DNA of 64,000 nt from CAZEIW01 sp964512305 (GCA_964512305.1 CAZEIW010000046.1:1-64000); one strand, 5' to 3'; shown: positions 18,992 to 28,431, counted from the first letter of the stretch. A program made the numbers and translations. The notes: generated by a model from the letters alone, not told the origin.

Positions 18992-19838
18992 GCGGACTGA
19001 ACGCGATCACCTGCTGGCGCTGCTCGCCAAGGCCGTCGATGCCGAGGGTCACGACGTCGCCCGCTTTCAGGTACTGGGGCGGCTTCATGCCCATGCCGAC
19101 CCCGGGCGGCGTCCCGGTCGTGATGATGTCGCCGGGCATGAGCGTCATGAACCGGCTCACGTAGCTCACCAGCGCCGCGACCCCGAACACCATCGAGCGC
19201 GTATTGCCGCGCTGGCGCGCCTCGCCATTGACGTTCAGCCAGAGCGCGAGGCTCTGCGGGTCGGGCACCTCGTCGGTGCTCACCAGGTAGGGGCCGATCG
19301 GACCGAAGGTGTCGCAGCCCTTGCCGCGGTCCCACTGGCTGCCGCGCTCGAGCTGGAAGTTGCGCTCGGAAACGTCGTTGACCACGCAGTAGCCCGCGAC
19401 GTGGGCCAGCGCGCGGTCCTCGCCGACGTAGCTGGCGCGGGTTCCGATCACCACCCCGAGCTCGACCTCCCAGTCGGTCTTGGTCGAGTCGCGCGGCAGC
19501 ATGATCGGATCCCATGGGCCGTTGATGCAGGTGGTCGCCTTCGAGAAGAGCACGGGCTCGCCGGGCACCGGCAGGCCGGCCTCGGCGGCGTGGTCCGAAT
19601 AGTTCAGGCCGATCGCGACGAACTTGCCGATGCCGAGGTACGGCACGCCGAGGCGCGGCTCTCCCCGGACGCGCGGCAGCGAGGCCGGATCGACCTGGCG
19701 CAGGCGCTTGAGCTCGCGCGGGGCCAGCAGCGCCGAGTCGATCTCGCCGACGACGCCCGACAGGGCCCGGATGCCACCCTGGGGGTCGAGGATTCCGGGC
19801 TTTTCGCGGCCGCGCGGCCCATAGCGTACGAATTTCAT
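18981..19838 (-). CDS. Fumarylacetoacetate hydrolase family (2,4-diketo-3-deoxy-aldonate hydrolase type)
   Basis: 285 residues. The FAH fold is clear: GLNYSDHAAEAG, the metal-binding acidic pair in WEVELGVVIG, VVNDVSERNFQ and TTGTPPGVG. Close family members act on 2,4-diketo-3-deoxy-L-rhamnonate or -fuconate, giving pyruvate plus lactate. The immediately upstream SDR, 24 bp away, is of the 2-keto-3-deoxy-fuconate dehydrogenase type, which makes exactly that kind of substrate. The two genes form a small minus-strand operon next to the sugar transporter, so a non-phosphorylative 6-deoxyhexose route is the best inference. Confidence 0.85.
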   Translation of the reverse strand: MKFVRYGPRGREKPGILDPQGGIRALSGVVGEIDSALLAPRELKRLRQVDPASLPRVRGEPRLGVPYLGIGKFVAIGLNYSDHAAEAGLPVPGEPVLFSKATTCINGPWDPIMLPRDSTKTDWEVELGVVIGTRASYVGEDRALAHVAGYCVVNDVSERNFQLERGSQWDRGKGCDTFGPIGPYLVSTDEVPDPQSLALWLNVNGEARQRGNTRSMVFGVAALVSYVSRFMTLMPGDIITTGTPPGVGMGMKPPQYLKAGDVVTLGIDGLGEQRQQVIAFSPPTP

Positions 19839-19862
19839 GTCCTGCTCCCGGGAAGTTGTTCG

Positions 19863-20603
19863 CTACATGCTCATGCCGCCATCGACAAAGACGGCCTGGC
19901 CGGTCATGAACGAGGATTCGTCGGATACGAGGTACACGAACGTCTCCGCGATCTCCTCGGCGGTCGCCAGCCGCCCCATCGGCTGCCGCGCGACGAAGTC
20001 GCTGCGCGCGCGGGCCGGGTCGGCCGCGGCGCTGATCCGCTCGTGCAGCGAAGGCGTATCGACGGTGCCCGGGCAGACGCAATTGACGCGGATGTTCTGC
20101 CGTACGTGATCGATCGCGAGCGCACGGGTGAAGCCGGCGACGGCGGCCTTGCTCGCCGCGTAGGCGACGCGGTTCGGCGCCGCCTTCGACGCGCCGAGCA
20201 CCGACGCCATGTTGAGGATCACCCCGCCGCCGGCGGCGATCATCTTCGGCACCATCGCCTTGGTCAGCACGAACATGCTTCGCACGTTGAGCGCGAAGCT
20301 GAAGTCCCAGTCGCGCGCCGAGCATTCGAGGATCGTGCCGTGGTGGACATAGCCGGCGCAATTGAACAGGATGTCGACCGCGCCGATCGATTCGACCAGG
20401 GCCTCGACCGCGGCGTCGTCGAGCACGTCGAGCGGGCGTGTCGAAATGCCGGCGTGGGCCGTCAGGCCCGCGAGCAGGTCGGCGCGCAGGTCGGTCGCGA
20501 CGACGCGCGCGCCCTCGCGTGCGAACGCGATCGCGCCGGCGCGGCCCATGCCCTGTCCGGCCGCGGTGACCAGCGCGGTCTTGCCTTGCAATCGGTCGCC
20601 CAT
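19863..20603 (-). CDS. SDR dehydrogenase, 2-keto-3-deoxy-L-fuconate dehydrogenase-like
   Basis: 246 residues from ATG 20603 with GAGG upstream; the frame is open much further but the extension is shadow. Features: TAAGQGMG cofactor loop, VVATDLRADLL (the Asp suggests NAD), NCAG, YAASK active site, and the C-terminal TGQAVFVDGGMSM. The sequence style resembles DHRS6/2-keto-3-deoxy-L-fuconate dehydrogenases. Co-transcribed with the FAH-family hydrolase, it would oxidise a 2-keto-3-deoxy-aldonate to the 2,4-diketo form. An alternative is a hydroxybutyrate-type dehydrogenase. Confidence 0.82.
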   Translation of the reverse strand: MGDRLQGKTALVTAAGQGMGRAGAIAFAREGARVVATDLRADLLAGLTAHAGISTRPLDVLDDAAVEALVESIGAVDILFNCAGYVHHGTILECSARDWDFSFALNVRSMFVLTKAMVPKMIAAGGGVILNMASVLGASKAAPNRVAYAASKAAVAGFTRALAIDHVRQNIRVNCVCPGTVDTPSLHERISAAADPARARSDFVARQPMGRLATAEEIAETFVYLVSDESSFMTGQAVFVDGGMSM

Positions 20604-21120
20604 CGTTTCGCCTCGCAAGGTTGCGGGCCGCAACCGGCGCAGTCTAGTGGCGCTGGGCGCAGTCGGCCGAACATGTCCCTGCTCCTCGCATCTGCCGTCG
20701 CACCGCTGCAACCTCGCGGCGCACCGGTCGCGATCGTTTGTCTTGCGGTTTGGGGGTGTTGAGGGGTTGAGGCGATTGAAATCGTAAGTATTTGATATAA
20801 CATAGGTTTTCCATACCAAGCCGAACTCCCCCGGCCGGCGGGCGCGTCGCTTAGGACCTCTGCCGCGCTCCTTTTCGGGGCATCGCAACTTCAGTCTTTG
20901 ATAAGAATCAATGACCTTACGGCCCCATGGGCCCAAATTCCCCCTATGCTTGTGTTTATATTGGTTCTCGATTGCGTTTAGCCCCCGCTGACATGGGATC
21001 GGCCTTGATCGTGATGACTGCCGCGGCAGCGACGCGCGCACCGTGGATGCGGGATATGGGGGCACCGATCCGCCCCCGCTCACGGTCGGGAGCGGGTGCC
21101 GCGCACCCACCGTTGTAGGC
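20604..21120. other. 517-bp divergent intergenic region
   Basis: No gene is supported. Two AT-rich islands stand out. One at about 20776-20816 lies within 215 bases of the SDR start and may hold its promoter. The second, about 20893-20980, holds a perfect FNR box followed by TATGCT (20945-20950), a possible -10. I looked for a yybP-ykoY or M-box type riboswitch ahead of the transporter and did not see one I could support. Confidence 0.5.
20898..20911. promoter_or_regulatory. Perfect FNR/ANR box
   Basis: TTGATAAGAATCAA matches the consensus TTGAT-N4-ATCAA exactly. It lies 210 bases upstream of the NRAMP-like gene. Oxygen- or redox-dependent control by an FNR/CRP-family factor is the inference. 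Confidence 0.6.
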
Positions 21121-22500
21121 ATGGACGCGAACGCGCGCATGTCATTCCGGATCTCGTTCGACTCGCTGGTGCCGCGCGCGCGCTGGGCGCGCTTCCTCGC
21201 GGTCGCCGGGCCGGGCCTGGTCGTCATGCTCGCCGATACCGACGCCGGCAGCGTGATCACGGCCGCGCAAAGCGGGGCGCAGTGGGGCTACCGCCTGCTG
21301 CTGCTGCAGCTGATCCTTGCGCCCGTGCTCTTCGTGGTCCAGGAGCTCACGGTGCGCCTGGGCATCGTGACCGGCAAAGGGCACGGGCAGCTGATCAACG
21401 AGCACTTCGGCCGCGGCTGGGCGTGGCTTTCGGTCGGCACGCTGCTGCTCGCATGCATCGGCGCGATCCTGAGCGAATTGAGCGGCATCGCCGGCGTCGG
21501 ACTGCTGTTCGGCGTGCCGGCGTGGCTGTCGATGACGGTGGTGGCAGGCGGCCTGATCCTGATGGTGTTCACAGGCTCGTACCTGTCGGTCGAGCGCATC
21601 GCGATCGCGATCGGCGCATTCGAGCTGGTGTTCCTGCTGGTGGCGTGGAAGGCGGAGCCGAGCGCCGCCGCGATGGCGGCCGGGGTGGCATCGATGCCCT
21701 GGCACGATCCGAACTACCGCTTCCTGGTCGCGGCGAACATCGGCGCGGTGATCATGCCGTGGATGGTGTTCTACCAGCAGTCGGCCGTGGTCGAAAAGGG
21801 CCTGACGATCCGCGATCTGAGGGCCGCGCGCTGGGACACCGCGCTCGGCGCTGTGATGACACAGGTCATCATGGCGGCGGTCTTGATCGCCACCGCTGCC
21901 GCGTTGCATACCACCGGCAGTCACGACGCGCTCGAAAGCGTGCAGGAGATCGCCGGTGCGATCACGCCGACGCTGGGCGAGGGCACCGGACGGATCCTGT
22001 TCGGGCTCGGGATGGTCGGCTCGGCACTGGTGGCGACGATCGTCGTCACGCTGACGGCGGCCCGATCGGTGGGCGAAGTGCTCGGGGTCAAGCACTCGCT
22101 GGAGCACTCGCCGCGCGAGGCGCCCTGGTTTTACGCGATCTACGCCGCTTCGCTGGTTGCCGGCGCGCTGCTGGTGGCCTCCGGCGTGAACCTGGTGAGC
22201 TTGAGCGTCGGCGTTCAGGTGATGAACGCGCTTCTGCTGCCGATCGTGCTCGGTTTCCTGTTTCTGCTGGCGCGGCGGCTGGCGCCGCCGTTCCGGCTGC
22301 GGGGTGGCTACGCCAGCCTGGTCGCCGTGATCATCGCTTCGACCTCCGCACTCGGCGTCTACGCCGGCGTGTCGGGCATGCCGCAGAGCAACAGCAGCGT
22401 GTTGAAGATCCGGCCGGTCGACGACTCCGACCAGGCGGCCGCGCAACTGGCCCATTTCGAGCATCGCGACGCGCTCGCGCCGGCGGTAGCGCAGCGCTGA
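21121..22500 (+). CDS. Divergent NRAMP-family divalent cation transporter
   Basis: 459 residues if ATG 21121 is used; ATG 21139 is possible and no strong ribosome binding site decides. About eleven helices are predicted. The first-helix metal motif of Mn/Fe NRAMPs (DPGN) is replaced by DTDAGS in GPGLVVMLADTDAGS, and the helix-6 MPH motif by MPW in GAVIMPWMVFYQQ. These changes resemble NRAMP-related Mg transporters and other outgroups, so Mn(II)/Fe(II) transport should not be assumed. A perfect FNR box lies upstream. It converges with livF. Confidence 0.82.
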   Translation: MDANARMSFRISFDSLVPRARWARFLAVAGPGLVVMLADTDAGSVITAAQSGAQWGYRLLLLQLILAPVLFVVQELTVRLGIVTGKGHGQLINEHFGRGWAWLSVGTLLLACIGAILSELSGIAGVGLLFGVPAWLSMTVVAGGLILMVFTGSYLSVERIAIAIGAFELVFLLVAWKAEPSAAAMAAGVASMPWHDPNYRFLVAANIGAVIMPWMVFYQQSAVVEKGLTIRDLRAARWDTALGAVMTQVIMAAVLIATAAALHTTGSHDALESVQEIAGAITPTLGEGTGRILFGLGMVGSALVATIVVTLTAARSVGEVLGVKHSLEHSPREAPWFYAIYAASLVAGALLVASGVNLVSLSVGVQVMNALLLPIVLGFLFLLARRLAPPFRLRGGYASLVAVIIASTSALGVYAGVSGMPQSNSSVLKIRPVDDSDQAAAQLAHFEHRDALAPAVAQR

Positions 22501-22512
22501 TCTTTCCCGCGC

Positions 22513-23223
22513 TCAGGCGAGGCCGAAGTAGGCGCGCCGCAGCGCGTCGTCGGCCCGCAGCGCCGCGACCGAGCCGCTGAATCGGATCCGCCCGCCTTCA
22601 AGCGCATAGACGCGGTCGGCGAGATCGAGGAACTTCACGTTCTGCTCGGCGATCAGCAGGGTCAGACCGCGCGCGCGCAGCCGGGCCAGGACCTGCAGCA
22701 CTTCCCTGACGAACATCGGCGACAAGCCCGCGGAGGGCTCGTCCATTACCAGCAGGCGGGGATCGCCGGCAAGCGCCTTCGCGATGCCGAGCATCTTGCG
22801 CTGCCCGCCCGATAGATCGCTCGCGAGGCCACGGCGCCGCGGCGCCAGCGCCGGAAAGATCGCGTAGAGCTCGTCGAGCCGGGTGCGCAGCGCCGCGGCG
22901 GACAGGAATTGGCCGCCGATGCGGAGATTCTCGTCGACCGTCATGCCCGCAAAGCTGCCGACCTCGGACATGAACGAGATGCCGGCGCGCACCCGATGGT
23001 CCGTGCGGCGGTGCGTGATCTCGGCGCCGCGGAACCGGACCTGCCCGCGCCAGGCGGGCACCAGCCCGAGCAGGGCCCTGAGCAGCGTCGTCTTGCCGGC
23101 GCCGTTTGCGCCAAGCAGCACGGCGGTTTCGCGCTCGTTCACCGCAAGCGCCACGCCCCACAGCACCTGGATGCGGCCGTAGCCGGCCTCCAGGCCGCCC
23201 GTCTCAAGCAGCGCTTCCGCCAT
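22513..23223 (-). CDS. livF: Branched-chain amino acid-type ABC ATPase LivF
   Basis: 236 residues. Walker A GANGAGKTT, signature LSGGQRKMLGIAKAL, Walker B LLVMDEPSAGLSP and H-loop (IAEQN, as usual in LivF). It is the last gene of the livKHMGF operon and overlaps livG by 20 bp. Together with LivG it powers uptake of a branched-chain amino acid, amide or related small acid. Confidence 0.93.
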   Translation of the reverse strand: MAEALLETGGLEAGYGRIQVLWGVALAVNERETAVLLGANGAGKTTLLRALLGLVPAWRGQVRFRGAEITHRRTDHRVRAGISFMSEVGSFAGMTVDENLRIGGQFLSAAALRTRLDELYAIFPALAPRRRGLASDLSGGQRKMLGIAKALAGDPRLLVMDEPSAGLSPMFVREVLQVLARLRARGLTLLIAEQNVKFLDLADRVYALEGGRIRFSGSVAALRADDALRRAYFGLA

Positions 23224-23989
23224 CCTCGGCTCCGAGATAGACCTCGATTACCTGCGGGGACTCGAGCGCGGCCGCGAGCGCGCCTTCGAAGATCTCGCGG
23301 CCGGCATTCAGGACGACCACGCGGTCGGTCACCTGCGAGAGGAAACCCATCAGGTGCTCCACCACCAGCAGCGTGATGCCGGACCCGGCGAGATCGCGCA
23401 GGCGCAGCGCGACGCGCGCGAGCTCGGCCGGATTGAGCCCGGCCGCCAGCTCGTCGATGCACAGCAGGCGCGGTCGGGTCGCCAGCGCGCGCGCCAGATC
23501 GAGCATCTTCTGCTGCACGCTGTTCAACTCCAGCGCCGGCCGCTTCGCTTCGCGGTCGAGCTCGAGGTCGGCAAGCAGGCGGTCGACGTCCAGCGGTCGG
23601 GCATGGCCGTGGCCGCCGCCGTAGGCGGCGGCGATCTCGACGTTTTCGCGCACGCGCAGCGACGCGAAAGGCTTCGGTACCTGGAACGTGCGATTGATGC
23701 CGAGGCGCACCAGGCGGTGCGGCGGCAGGCCGCCGATCGCGCGACCGTCGAACATCACCGCGCCGCCGTCCGGCCGGTACAGCCCGCTGATCACGTTGAT
23801 GCAGGTGGTCTTGCCGGAACCATTCGGGCCGACCAGGCCGAGGATCTCGCCCGGCACGACGTCGAAGCTGACCGCGTCGAGCGCGCGAAAGCCGCCGAAG
23901 CGCTTCACGAGCGCCTGCACGCGCAGCAGGGGCACGCGCCCGCCCGGCGATTCCGGCGTGTCGCCGGCACGCGCGGGTTCACGGAACAT
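23204..23989 (-). CDS. livG: Branched-chain amino acid-type ABC ATPase LivG, unusual signature motif
   Basis: 261 residues. Walker A GPNGSGKTT, the LivG-typical GINRTFQVPKPF Q-loop, Walker B LLCIDELAAGLNP and H-loop VVEHLMGF. The ABC signature, normally LSYGQQ-like in LivG, reads LNSVQQKMLDLARAL, losing both glycines. The paired LivF carries a canonical LSGGQ, so the heterodimer may have one degenerate ATP site, as in other asymmetric ABC pairs. Position in the operon and overlaps with livM (11 bp) and livF support the call. Confidence 0.9.
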   Translation of the reverse strand: MFREPARAGDTPESPGGRVPLLRVQALVKRFGGFRALDAVSFDVVPGEILGLVGPNGSGKTTCINVISGLYRPDGGAVMFDGRAIGGLPPHRLVRLGINRTFQVPKPFASLRVRENVEIAAAYGGGHGHARPLDVDRLLADLELDREAKRPALELNSVQQKMLDLARALATRPRLLCIDELAAGLNPAELARVALRLRDLAGSGITLLVVEHLMGFLSQVTDRVVVLNAGREIFEGALAAALESPQVIEVYLGAEDGGSAA

Positions 23990-24899
23990 CGATCGCCCGC
24001 CGCCGAAGCAGCGACACCAGGCCTTCGGGCAGGAACAGCACGAGCACCATGATCAGCAGCCCGTAGACGAGCTGGAAGTACTGCGGCGTCGAGACGCCGA
24101 TCGCGTTGTAGGTGCCGTAGAGGATCAGCACGCCGAGCACGGGGCCGGTCACGGTCGCGATGCCGCCGAACAGCGTGAATACGATCGCGAAGATGCTGAA
24201 CTCCGGGCTGAAGACGGTTTCCGGGTAGAACACCGACACGTACCACGCGAACACGCCGCCGGCCAGCCCGGCGATGATGGCCGACAGCAACCATGCCACG
24301 GTGCGCGCGCGCGCAACGTCGATTCCCGCCAGCGCCGCGCTGATCGGGTCGTCGCGCGTGGCCTGCAGCGCCAGGCCGAAGCGCGAATTGCGCAGCCAGA
24401 TCGTCACGCCCAACGCCGCGGCCATGATCACCACCGCGGTCGCATAGCTCAGGTCGGGCGCATACACGCCGGCGAGGCTGATGCCGTAGGGACCGCGGGT
24501 CAGCTCGGTCAGATTCGGGTTGGAGACGACCTGGAACATCGCCAGCGACGCGGCGAGGTTGGAGATCGCGAAGTACGCGCCCGACAGGCGCAACAGCGGC
24601 GTCAGCAGCAGTGCCAGCACGACGGCGGCCGCGGCCCCCGCGCCGAGCGCGGCCAGCGGCGGCCAGCCCAGGTGGATCACCGCCAGCGAAAAGCCGTAGG
24701 CCCCGGCACCGAAGAATCCGACGTAGCCGAACGGCAGGTAACCCGTGAAGCCGTAGAGGATGTTCACCCCCTGGCTCAGCGTCATGAAGACGACGAAGTT
24801 GAACAGCAGCAGCTGGTTCGAATAGACGAACGGCAGCAGCGCGGCCGCCGCCACCACCGGCAGCCCCACGATCGCGACATGGCGCGCCGCGTCAGACAC
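23979..24899 (-). CDS. livM: Branched-chain amino acid-type ABC permease LivM
   Basis: 306 residues from GTG 24899. About nine hydrophobic helices are visible, and the LivM-typical segments GYLPFGYVGFFGAGAYG and SRFGLALQATRDDPISA (coupling loop) are clear. It overlaps livH by 8 bp. With LivH it forms the membrane channel. Confidence 0.92.
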   Translation of the reverse strand: MSDAARHVAIVGLPVVAAAALLPFVYSNQLLLFNFVVFMTLSQGVNILYGFTGYLPFGYVGFFGAGAYGFSLAVIHLGWPPLAALGAGAAAAVVLALLLTPLLRLSGAYFAISNLAASLAMFQVVSNPNLTELTRGPYGISLAGVYAPDLSYATAVVIMAAALGVTIWLRNSRFGLALQATRDDPISAALAGIDVARARTVAWLLSAIIAGLAGGVFAWYVSVFYPETVFSPEFSIFAIVFTLFGGIATVTGPVLGVLILYGTYNAIGVSTPQYFQLVYGLLIMVLVLFLPEGLVSLLRRRAIDVP

Positions 24900-25767
24900 G
24901 GCGCACCCGGCGGCCGAGCAGGCCGCTCGGCCGCGCCAGCAGCAGCGAGATCAGCAGCACGTAGGGCAGCAGGTTGGCCCACGAGCTGAAGTAGGCCTGC
25001 ATGAACATCAGCGACACGCCGTACACGATGCCGCCCAGGATGGTGCCGAGCGGGCTGCCGAGCGAGCCGATCACGATCACGGCGAAGGACTGGATGTTGA
25101 CGTCGACGCCCATCGCCGGCGTGACGCTGCCGAGCATGAACGGCGCCAGCACGCCTGCGATCGCCGCCAGTGCCAGGCCGGCGCCAAAGGCGAGCGCCGA
25201 GACCCGGTGCACGTCGATCCCGCTGGCGACAGCTTCGGCGCGGTCGATCATCACGGCGCGGGTCAGGTAGCCCAGGCGCGTGCGGTACAGGTAGGCGGTC
25301 ATGGCGAGCAGCGCCGCGCCGCTCGCGGCGGCGCTGACGACCCACGCGGCGGGGAAGCCCTGGCCCAGCACCCGGACCGGCCCCGAGGCGAGCGCCTGCC
25401 CAGGGATCGAACGCTCCGTCGGGCCGAACGCGATGGTCGCCAGCGCCTCCAAAACCTGCGCCAGGCCGAAGAACAGGATGATCGACAGCATCTCCGGGTC
25501 ACGGGCGGCGAGCAGGCGCGGCACCAGCAGGTAGTACAGAACGAAGCCCAGGCCGCCGAACAGCACCAGCGCGACGAAGAGGCTGCCGATCGGGTTCAGG
25601 TGCAGCAGGTTGTAGAGCCAGTACGCCGTGAAGGCGCCGAGCATCACGAAGCCGCCGTGCGCGAGGTTCACGATGCGCATCACGCCGAAGATCAGGTTCA
25701 GGCCGAGCCCGACCAGCCCGAAGTACAGGCCGAACAGCAGACCGGCAAGCAGGGAATACGCGAGCAT
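24892..25767 (-). CDS. livH: Branched-chain amino acid-type ABC permease LivH
   Basis: 291 residues. The LivH-typical NLIFGVMRIVNLAHGGFVML near the N-terminus and the coupling segment RAVMIDRAEAVASGIDVHRV are clear, with about eight helices. It follows livK by 104 bp and is translationally coupled to livM. Confidence 0.92.
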   Translation of the reverse strand: MLAYSLLAGLLFGLYFGLVGLGLNLIFGVMRIVNLAHGGFVMLGAFTAYWLYNLLHLNPIGSLFVALVLFGGLGFVLYYLLVPRLLAARDPEMLSIILFFGLAQVLEALATIAFGPTERSIPGQALASGPVRVLGQGFPAAWVVSAAASGAALLAMTAYLYRTRLGYLTRAVMIDRAEAVASGIDVHRVSALAFGAGLALAAIAGVLAPFMLGSVTPAMGVDVNIQSFAVIVIGSLGSPLGTILGGIVYGVSLMFMQAYFSSWANLLPYVLLISLLLARPSGLLGRRVRRV

Positions 25768-25871
25768 CGGTTCGGCGCGGGCGTCAGGCTCGCGGCCATG
25801 CGGCGCCGCGCCCAGGCGCTAGCGGGCTGCGCCTCCCGTTGCCGTTCCGGTCGCGCCGGAAGCGCGGCCGC

Positions 25872-27113
25872 TCATCGGGCCGGGTAAACCGGTTTGCCGG
25901 TCGCCATTTCGTGCGGATAGACGACCACGAAGCGCGGCTCGCCCTTGCCGTCGTCGACGACCTGACCCAGCGGCGTGATCTCGCCCACCTGCGCGCCGGT
26001 GTCGTCGAGCTCGAACGTGCCGTCGATGGTCTTGAGCTTGCCCGACAGGCTGAAGACCGCCGTGCGCAGCGCGAGCTGGTCCATGCTGTCGGTCACCGAC
26101 AGGGTCTTCTCGAGCACCAGCCCTGTCGTGTATCCGGCCACCGAATTAAAGCCGAACTCGACCTTGCTGTCGCCGTACTTCTTGAGCCAGGCGTCGCGGA
26201 ACGCGGGCAGCGACATGCCGAACTCCGGCTTGTACTCGATCGACGACGAGGTGACGTAGGTGAACACGTGCTCGAGGCCCTTGAAGCCCACCGTCTTTTG
26301 CAGGTGGCTCGTTTCCAGCCCCGGATAGATGCAGAACAGCCACTTGAACCCGACGCCGCTGTCCTGCAGGTTGCGCAGGAAGGAGATGTCGTTGTTCGGA
26401 TACCCGAGTTCGATCACGGCGTCGGGCTCCGCGGCGCGGATGTTGTTGATCAGCACCGTATAAGTGGTCGTGTTGGTCGGCACGCCGCTGTCGTAGACGA
26501 TCTCGAGGTTCGCGGCGGACTTGATGAAGCCGCGCACCGCGTTGGCCTGGGTTCCGGTGAAGTCGTTGGTCGCGTACAGGATCGCCACGCGCTTGATCCC
26601 GTAGGCCGGGCCGTCGTGCGTGAGGAAATCGGCCACATACTTGGGCCAGATGCTCGACACGGGGTCGGCGATCAGCACGATGTACGGATTGTCCTTCGTG
26701 AAGAAAGCGGCGCCCGTGCCGGTCTGATCGATCAGCAGCATCTTGTGCTCGCGCGCGATCGGCACGGCGATCGAGGTCAGCACCGAGCCGGAGTCGGCGA
26801 TCAGGATGTCGACCTTGTCCTGCGTGATCAACTGGTTGTAAAGCGTCGCGGCAGTCGCGGTGTTGCTCTGGTCGTCGTACGCGATCAGCCGGATCGGGAT
26901 CTTGCGGCCGTAAGGCTTGACGAACACGCCCCCCTCGGCGTTCTTCTGGTCGACCCAGAACTTGAGTCCCAGGTGCACCGGCATCGAGATCGCCGCGTAG
27001 TTGCCCGACGACGCGTACAGCGTGCCGATCCTGATCTCTGCCGGCGCGTCGGCAGCGCCGGCCACGCCGCCGAGCGCCAGCAACGTCAGGCCCACGGCAA
27101 GAATCCGGAACAT
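25872..27113 (-). CDS. livK: Periplasmic amino acid-type binding protein LivK
   Basis: 413 residues with a clear signal peptide (cleavage after GVAGA, about residue 20). It is a family-6 peripheral binding protein (IRIGTLYASSGNYA, LIAYDDQSNTATA, VAILYATNDFTG, VIELGYPNNDISF). It captures the ligand for LivHMGF. The YDDQS segment replaces the usual NDDQGDP-type loop, which may mean a ligand other than leucine, for example an amide or aromatic acid; this is inference. The 263-bp upstream region carries copy 2 of a dispersed repeat. Confidence 0.9.
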   Translation of the reverse strand: MFRILAVGLTLLALGGVAGAADAPAEIRIGTLYASSGNYAAISMPVHLGLKFWVDQKNAEGGVFVKPYGRKIPIRLIAYDDQSNTATAATLYNQLITQDKVDILIADSGSVLTSIAVPIAREHKMLLIDQTGTGAAFFTKDNPYIVLIADPVSSIWPKYVADFLTHDGPAYGIKRVAILYATNDFTGTQANAVRGFIKSAANLEIVYDSGVPTNTTTYTVLINNIRAAEPDAVIELGYPNNDISFLRNLQDSGVGFKWLFCIYPGLETSHLQKTVGFKGLEHVFTYVTSSSIEYKPEFGMSLPAFRDAWLKKYGDSKVEFGFNSVAGYTTGLVLEKTLSVTDSMDQLALRTAVFSLSGKLKTIDGTFELDDTGAQVGEITPLGQVVDDGKGEPRFVVVYPHEMATGKPVYPAR

Positions 27114-27129
27114 CGCGCGTCTCCTCCCC

Positions 27130-27293
27130 GTGAACCGCGGCTTCGATGGGCGGCGGAACTGGTCGTTTGGCGGCGGCAGCTTCGGAAGCGAAAGGCGGGA
27201 GGATCGGCTTCGAGGGGTGGCTGCGCCCCCCCTCGAGCACCCCCCGCGGCATTCACAGGCGTCGCTCTTGCCGGCACCGGTTCATGGTCCGTG
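27130..27293 (-). repeat. Dispersed ~165-bp repeat, copy 2
   Basis: The reverse complement aligns with 4071-4237 over its full length with scattered substitutions and a one-base length change. It fills most of the gap between livK and the DUF3014 gene, upstream of livK. The G-rich CTCGAGGGGGGGCG block is preserved exactly. It does not look like a gene in this copy. Confidence 0.8.
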
Positions 27294-27376
27294 AGCACCT
27301 TCGGCCGGAATCAGCCCGCATTGCTCTGTGCGCCGGCCCGGGGATTTTCGAGTTGCGGTAGCGGCGTGTCAAGCGA

Positions 27377-28168
27377 CTAGGGTTGCGTCACCTTTCGGGT
27401 CAGCTCGTGGCGGATCTCTCGCAGCTTCGCCTTGACGATTGCCGCATTCGCCGCGCCGATCCGGATCACGATCTTCTGGCCGGCGGAGCGCACCTGCAGA
27501 TCGGCGTCGGCGTACTCGTACAGCACGTTGGGCTGCGTGAGCCTGACAGGCGACGCGGGCTGCGGAGCCAGCAGCATGTCGTCGATTGCCGCGATCAGGC
27601 GATCGTTGAAATAGCCCGTCGGGTATCCGAGCTCCCGATACGCCTGCTGAAAAAGCGGATAGAAGCGCACGTACAGCGCCACGCACTTTCGCACATCGAC
27701 CGCCTGGAGCAGTTTCATGTAGGGCGCATAGCGCGCGACGTTGTTGGGGTCGATCGCGAGCGCCTCGCCCTGGCCGGAGACCAGGAACCGGCCCGGTACC
27801 GGCTTGACCGGCATCACCCGCTGCGAGACCTTCGCGCGCGGAAGATTGTCGACCGTGGCGACGATGTGCCGGATCAGGCTCTGCGGAATCAGGAATTCGT
27901 GCAGCCGCGCGGGACCGATCAGCGCCGCCAGCGCATCGGCGAAAGCGTGGTCGCTCTCGTCGAGCGCGGGCAGCGGCGCGGGCGCCGCTGCGCCCGGCTG
28001 TGCCTGCTCGATCGGATGCTCGATCGGCGGCGGCGCGGGCGCCGGGGCCGCCGCCGGCTCCGGCGCGGGCGGCGGCGCAGCCGGTGGATGCGGGCGCAGC
28101 GCGTAATAGCCGCCGACCATGATGCCCAGGATCACCGCCAGAATCACCCACCAGACGGCCTTGTTCAT
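27377..28168 (-). CDS. DUF3014 family membrane-anchored protein
   Basis: 263 residues. One N-terminal helix (WWVILAVILGIMVGGYYAL, residues about 6-24) is followed by a Pro/Ala-rich linker to about residue 70. The globular domain has FLIPQSLIRHIVATVDNLPR and RFYPLFQQAYRELGYP, which I associate with the DUF3014 family of beta- and gammaproteobacteria. The anchored domain should face the periplasm. Function is not known. It reads alone, separated from livK by a repeat-containing gap. Confidence 0.8.
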   Translation of the reverse strand: MNKAVWWVILAVILGIMVGGYYALRPHPPAAPPPAPEPAAAPAPAPPPIEHPIEQAQPGAAAPAPLPALDESDHAFADALAALIGPARLHEFLIPQSLIRHIVATVDNLPRAKVSQRVMPVKPVPGRFLVSGQGEALAIDPNNVARYAPYMKLLQAVDVRKCVALYVRFYPLFQQAYRELGYPTGYFNDRLIAAIDDMLLAPQPASPVRLTQPNVLYEYADADLQVRSAGQKIVIRIGAANAAIVKAKLREIRHELTRKVTQP

Positions 28169-28431
28169 CGCTCGTCTTTCCGATCGAGAAGTCCTGCACC
28201 CACTCGGAATAGGACACCGTCAGGGCGCCGGCGTTCGCGATCGCGTCCGGACGCGGGCGGGCTACCCGGTTGGGTGACGCCCGGATTCTGCACGGATCCC
28301 GCTCGCTTTTGGGGGTATCGTTGCCCTCGGAAATCCGAGGTGGGGTCGGCACGCCGCAGACGCGCGATTGCCCGCGACGAGTGCAGGGTGGCACGAGCCT
28401 CACGGACGGAGAGCTGGCGCGGAGAAACACG

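Noticed and set aside
20820..21120. Possible riboswitch ahead of the NRAMP-like gene
   Set aside because: I could not find the conserved bases of yybP-ykoY, M-box or NiCo classes. A covariance-model scan would settle it.
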